Source of the DNA: Actinomycetota bacterium
Lineage (GTDB): Bacteria > Actinomycetota > Thermoleophilia > Gaiellales > Gaiellaceae
NCBI GenBank assembly: GCA_013817555.1
Contig: JACDCN010000019.1
Span: 1 to 15,675 of the forward strand
Direction of reading: 5' to 3'
Length of the DNA stretch: 15,675 bases
Position numbers and translations under genes: made by a program. Below the pieces are notes generated by a model. The model was given only the letters and a program-made list of their open reading frames with translations, was not told the DNA's origin and did not search any database. How positions within the stretch are numbered: position 1 is the first letter of the stretch; each line of letters starts with the position of its first letter. Below are positions 13,428-15,675 of the stretch, piece by piece.

Positions 13428-13724
13428 ATGCGGGCCGAGGAGGTCATCGACACCCACGGGAACACCGACTTCGACGCGGCTGCAGCCATGCTTGCGACGC
13501 GTCGGTCATATCCGGGAGCCGTCGTCGCCGTCGGCGTGCTCAACCGCAACGTCGGCGACTTCTATCGCCTGCATGCCGAAGAGCTCGGGGCCGTGGTCGA
13601 GAGCTCTCGTCTCGAGCAGGATTTGATCCGCCGCCTGTTCGTGACCGAGACCACGAACACCTCACGCCTGGGGGAGCTCGAGCGAGGCGCGCGCGACCCG
13701 TGGGTCGACAAAGTGCGGCCATGA
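13428..13724 (+). CDS. N-terminal fragment of a DHH phosphoesterase domain (relic or stand-alone small protein)
   Basis: These 98 residues resemble the first part of the DHH/RecJ-like domain that begins large bacterial DHH-CBS-nucleotidyltransferase fusion proteins. Motif I is intact: T-H10-G-N-T-D14-F-D16-A. It is followed by R-R-S-Y-P-G-A, V-L-N-R-N-V and L-H-A-E-E-L, all expected in that family. The motif II position, normally V-V-D-T, reads V-T-E74-T, followed by S-R-L-G-E-L. The protein ends at D-P-W-V-D-K-V-R-P, right where the DHH motif itself should follow. It cannot be a complete phosphoesterase. Its TGA stop overlaps the ATG of the nucleotidyltransferase (ATGA), which is what would be left if the middle of a fusion had been deleted. 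ATG 13428 is preferred over GTG 13422 because of the -10-like box. Confidence 0.7.
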   Translation: MRAEEVIDTHGNTDFDAAAAMLATRRSYPGAVVAVGVLNRNVGDFYRLHAEELGAVVESSRLEQDLIRRLFVTETTNTSRLGELERGARDPWVDKVRP

Positions 13725-14983
13725 CGACCTTGCGACTCGCGAAGGAGCTGACTGCGCTCGAAAGGCTCCGCGCGCTCTTGGACGCTGTCGCGTCGCTCGG
13801 CGATCGCGCCGGGGACGTCTACCTGGTCGGCGGAACGGTCCGCGACATTCTCCTCGGGGAAGAGAGCTTCGACGTCGACATCGCGGTCGAGGGAGATGCG
13901 ATCGAGTTCGCGCGCGCACTGGCATCCACGCTCGAGGGCCGCCTGACGCCGCACGAGAAGTTCGGGACAGCGGTCGTGCTGTACGGCGAGGACAAGCGTA
14001 TCGACGTCGTCACCACGCGCACCGAGCTCTACGACGCGCCGGGAGCGCTGCCCACAGTGGAGCGCGCGGGTCTGCGCGAGGACCTCTTCCGGCGCGACTT
14101 CACCGTCAACGCGATGGCGGTGTCGCTCCAACCTGCCGATTTCGGGCGGCTCGTCGACCCGTTCGGGGGTCGTGCAGACCTGGAAGCGCGGCTGCTCCGG
14201 GTTCTGCACAACCGCTCGTTCATCGACGATCCGACGCGGATCTTCCGTGCGATTCGCTACGAGGCACGGTACGGGCTCCGGCTGGAGGAGCACTCAGGGC
14301 GTTTAGCCCGCGCGTGCATCGAGATGGGTCTCGTCGGAGATCTCTCGTCGGCTCGCTTGCGCGACGAGCTGCAAGCGCTCCTCGAGGACCCGGGCGCGAT
14401 CGGCGGAATCCTTCGCCTCGGCGAGCTGGCGGCGGATCGCGCGATCCATCCGCACTTGCGGGCGGATGCGAATGCCGCAGAGCTCTTCGAGCGCGCGCTG
14501 AAGCTGCGCGATGAGCTGCACATCGTCGTTCCCTCCTGGCGTATCGGCCTCGCCGTGCTCGGGCGAGACATGAGCTCGGAGGAGGCGTACGGCTGGTTGG
14601 AGCGGCTCAAGGTGAGACGGCGAGACGTGGACCGCATTGCCGGCGCGATCACGATCGCTCCTCGGATCGTCGAGCGCCTTCGAACCGCGCAGCTCGATCC
14701 CGCCGAGATCGTCGCCCTCGCCGATCCGTTTGCGCCGGACGCGCCTCTCCTGGCTCTTTCCCGGGAGGACACTCCGGCGCTCCGCGACTACTTTGCGCGA
14801 CTCCGCGATGTCCGGATCGAGATCGGTGGGGCGGAGCTCGCCACGATGGGCCTCTCCGAGTCGCCCCGGGTCGGCGAGGTGCTCGCGGAGCTCCGGCGCA
14901 GAAAGCTCAACGGAGAGCTCGACGGGCGCGAATCGGAGCTCGAGGCCGCGCGTGCGCTCATCGCTGCCGCACCCGAAGAATGA
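13721..14983 (+). CDS. Class II tRNA nucleotidyltransferase / poly(A) polymerase family protein
   Basis: This is a nucleotidyltransferase that adds all or part of the CCA end to tRNAs, or A residues to RNA. The 420-aa protein has the class II head domain: L-V-G-G38-T-V-R41-D42 and the catalytic D51-V-D53. The third acidic residue is probably D95 in K-R-I-D-V-V, followed by the R-R-D-F-T-V-N-A-M-A motif. The D-D-P-T-R-I-F-R-A-I-R-Y neck and an S-S-A-R-L-R-D-E-L helix follow, then a helical tail to about residue 418. No C-terminal HD domain is seen. Whether it adds CCA, CC or only A cannot be decided here. The ATG start lies in an ATGA overlap with the DHH fragment, and its own TGA overlaps the yggS start in the same way. 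The open frame upstream to 13400 is non-homologous. Confidence 0.9.
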   Translation: MTTLRLAKELTALERLRALLDAVASLGDRAGDVYLVGGTVRDILLGEESFDVDIAVEGDAIEFARALASTLEGRLTPHEKFGTAVVLYGEDKRIDVVTTRTELYDAPGALPTVERAGLREDLFRRDFTVNAMAVSLQPADFGRLVDPFGGRADLEARLLRVLHNRSFIDDPTRIFRAIRYEARYGLRLEEHSGRLARACIEMGLVGDLSSARLRDELQALLEDPGAIGGILRLGELAADRAIHPHLRADANAAELFERALKLRDELHIVVPSWRIGLAVLGRDMSSEEAYGWLERLKVRRRDVDRIAGAITIAPRIVERLRTAQLDPAEIVALADPFAPDAPLLALSREDTPALRDYFARLRDVRIEIGGAELATMGLSESPRVGEVLAELRRRKLNGELDGRESELEAARALIAAAPEE

Positions 14984-15585
14984 CTATCGCGTCGAGCGAG
15001 CAGATCGCGGAGCGCTACCGCCGCGTCCGAGACGAGGTCGGCGAGCGCGTGACGGTGGTCGTCGCGTCGAAGTACGTCTCCGCCGAGGAGATGGCGGGTC
15101 TCGCAGAGGCTGGTGTGGAAGTGGTGGGGGAGAACCGCGCGCAGGATCTCGACCTAAAGCACGCGGCCTATGGTGACACCTTTCGCTGGCACTTCATCGG
15201 CCACTTGCAGTCGAACAAGGTCAAGGTGGTGAACCGGTTCTGCGAGCTGGTGCACTCGCTCTCGTCCGAGTCGGCGGCGACCCGGCTGACGGTCCCGGCT
15301 CTGCTCGAGGTCAACCTGGCAGAAGAGGGCACGAAGTCCGGCGTTTCCCCTGTGGAGATCGCGAGCTTCTTGCTGCGCTTTCCGTCGATTCGCGGGCTGA
15401 TGACCATGCCTCCGCTTGCGGCCGACCCCGAGGCGTCGCGCCCGTACTTCCGCCGTCTCGCCGAGGTCGCGGCCGAGCACGAGCTCCCCGAGCTGAGCAT
15501 GGGAACCTCACAGGACTACCGTGTCGCCGTCGAGGAAGGAGCGACGCTCATCCGCATCGGCGAAGCCCTCTTCAAAGCGCACTAG
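14980..15585 (+). CDS. YggS/PLPBP family pyridoxal phosphate homeostasis protein (short form)
   Basis: This is a cytoplasmic PLP-binding protein of the YggS family, which balances vitamin B6 pools and has no firmly known catalysis. The PLP lysine is K31 in V-V-A-S-K-Y. G50-E-N-R-A-Q-D, H72-F-I-G-H-L-Q-S-N-K81, G-L-M-T-M-P-P and S-M-G-T-S-Q-D-Y, followed by L-I-R-I-G-E-A-L-F, are the family signatures. At 201 aa it is about 20-30 residues shorter than most members. The missing part seems to be the helix between H93 (VHSLSS) and L109-L-E-V-N, where only about 15 residues remain. The ATG start overlaps the preceding stop (ATGA). sepF follows 12 nt later, the usual yggS-sepF order of Gram-positive division clusters. 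Confidence 0.93.
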   Translation: MTIASSEQIAERYRRVRDEVGERVTVVVASKYVSAEEMAGLAEAGVEVVGENRAQDLDLKHAAYGDTFRWHFIGHLQSNKVKVVNRFCELVHSLSSESAATRLTVPALLEVNLAEEGTKSGVSPVEIASFLLRFPSIRGLMTMPPLAADPEASRPYFRRLAEVAAEHELPELSMGTSQDYRVAVEEGATLIRIGEALFKAH

Positions 15586-15588
15586 AAT
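15583..15588 (+). promoter_or_regulatory. -10-like hexamer for sepF overlapping the yggS stop codon
   Basis: TAGAAT begins with the TAG stop of yggS and lies 9 nt before the ATG at 15598. It is the best match to a -10 consensus in the window and would give sepF a leader of about 2 nt. No clear -35 box was found at the expected distance. Confidence 0.55.
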
Positions 15589-15597
15589 CGCCCGGTC

Positions 15598-15675
15598 ATG
15601 GGCTTCTCCGATTTCTGGAACCGGACTCTCGTCTACTTCGGCATCGCCGAGGAGGAGGAGTGGGACGACTCGGGC
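15598..15675 (+). CDS. sepF: SepF cell-division protein, N-terminal 26 codons only
   Basis: The frame runs off the window after 26 codons. The start MGFSDFWNRTLVYFGIAEEEEW has the amphipathic N-terminal membrane-binding helix, the Y-F-G-I-A stretch and the acidic run that open SepF proteins. SepF anchors FtsZ to the membrane and bundles its filaments during septum formation. The position right after yggS supports the assignment. The FtsZ-binding DUF552 domain lies beyond the window, so the call rests on the N-terminus and gene order. Confidence 0.8.
   Translation, partial: MGFSDFWNRTLVYFGIAEEEEWDDSG

Noticed and set aside
13400..13720. In-frame extension of the nucleotidyltransferase by 107 codons upstream
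   Set aside because: The extension is Arg-rich and overlaps, in another frame, the DHH-like fragment, whose codon pattern and motif I show that it is the real coding frame there.
1..15675. CRISPR array, tRNA/rRNA genes, insertion sequences or prophage genes
   Set aside because: No spaced direct repeats, cloverleaf-like segments, transposase or integrase motifs, or phage structural genes were seen on either strand.

Overview
The window is a gene-dense, roughly 65% G+C bacterial chromosome segment with no gene-free stretch over 60 bases. The gene content suggests a Gram-positive high-GC actinobacterium, perhaps of the Thermoleophilia (Gaiellales/Solirubrobacterales) type. Pointers are an Aglfamily sugar transporter, a MurA with Asp in place of the catalytic Cys, a yggS-sepF cell-division junction, and several start codons sitting 6-12 nt behind a -10-like hexamer. 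The lineage is inferred from style and content; no marker gene proves it.

Left part (1-3503, + strand): an alpha-glucoside-type ABC importer. It has a lipoprotein binding protein (5' end outside the window), a permease of AglF type carrying an inserted extracytoplasmic SdrD_B-like beta-sandwich, and an AglG-type permease. No ATPase gene is present, so a shared MsmK/UgpC-type ATPase elsewhere is likely. A perfect 12-bp inverted repeat lies at the binding protein/permease boundary. Tail-to-tail with it (3496-6671, - strand) is an operon of a GT4-like glycosyltransferase, a small unknown protein and a GH15 glucosidase/trehalase-like enzyme. This looks like a neighbourhood for glucan or alpha-glucoside handling.

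Middle (6712-11174): single genes, some divergent: a class V aminotransferase-fold enzyme, a dienelactone hydrolase-family protein, an HD-domain protein (- strand) and an S9 prolyl-oligopeptidase-family peptidase. The HD and S9 genes diverge from a 25-bp gap in which one TACGATA core offers a -10 hexamer to each strand.

Right part (11218-15675, + strand): murA (Asp117), then in a tight series a degenerate HisB-like protein and a RidA protein. Next come a 98-residue fragment resembling the first part of a DHH phosphoesterase domain, a class II tRNA nucleotidyltransferase/poly(A) polymerase, a short YggS, and the start of sepF. The DHH fragment, nucleotidyltransferase and yggS genes are joined by ATGA overlaps. 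The DHH fragment stops just before the DHH motif would be expected and abuts the nucleotidyltransferase. This suggests decay by internal deletion of a once-fused DHH-CBS-nucleotidyltransferase protein.

The most unusual items are the Ig-like insert in the AglF permease, the metal-ligand-poor HisB paralogue coupled to murA, the DHH relic, and the compact (near-)leaderless promoter pattern. I saw no tRNA, rRNA, CRISPR array, insertion sequence or clear prophage gene.
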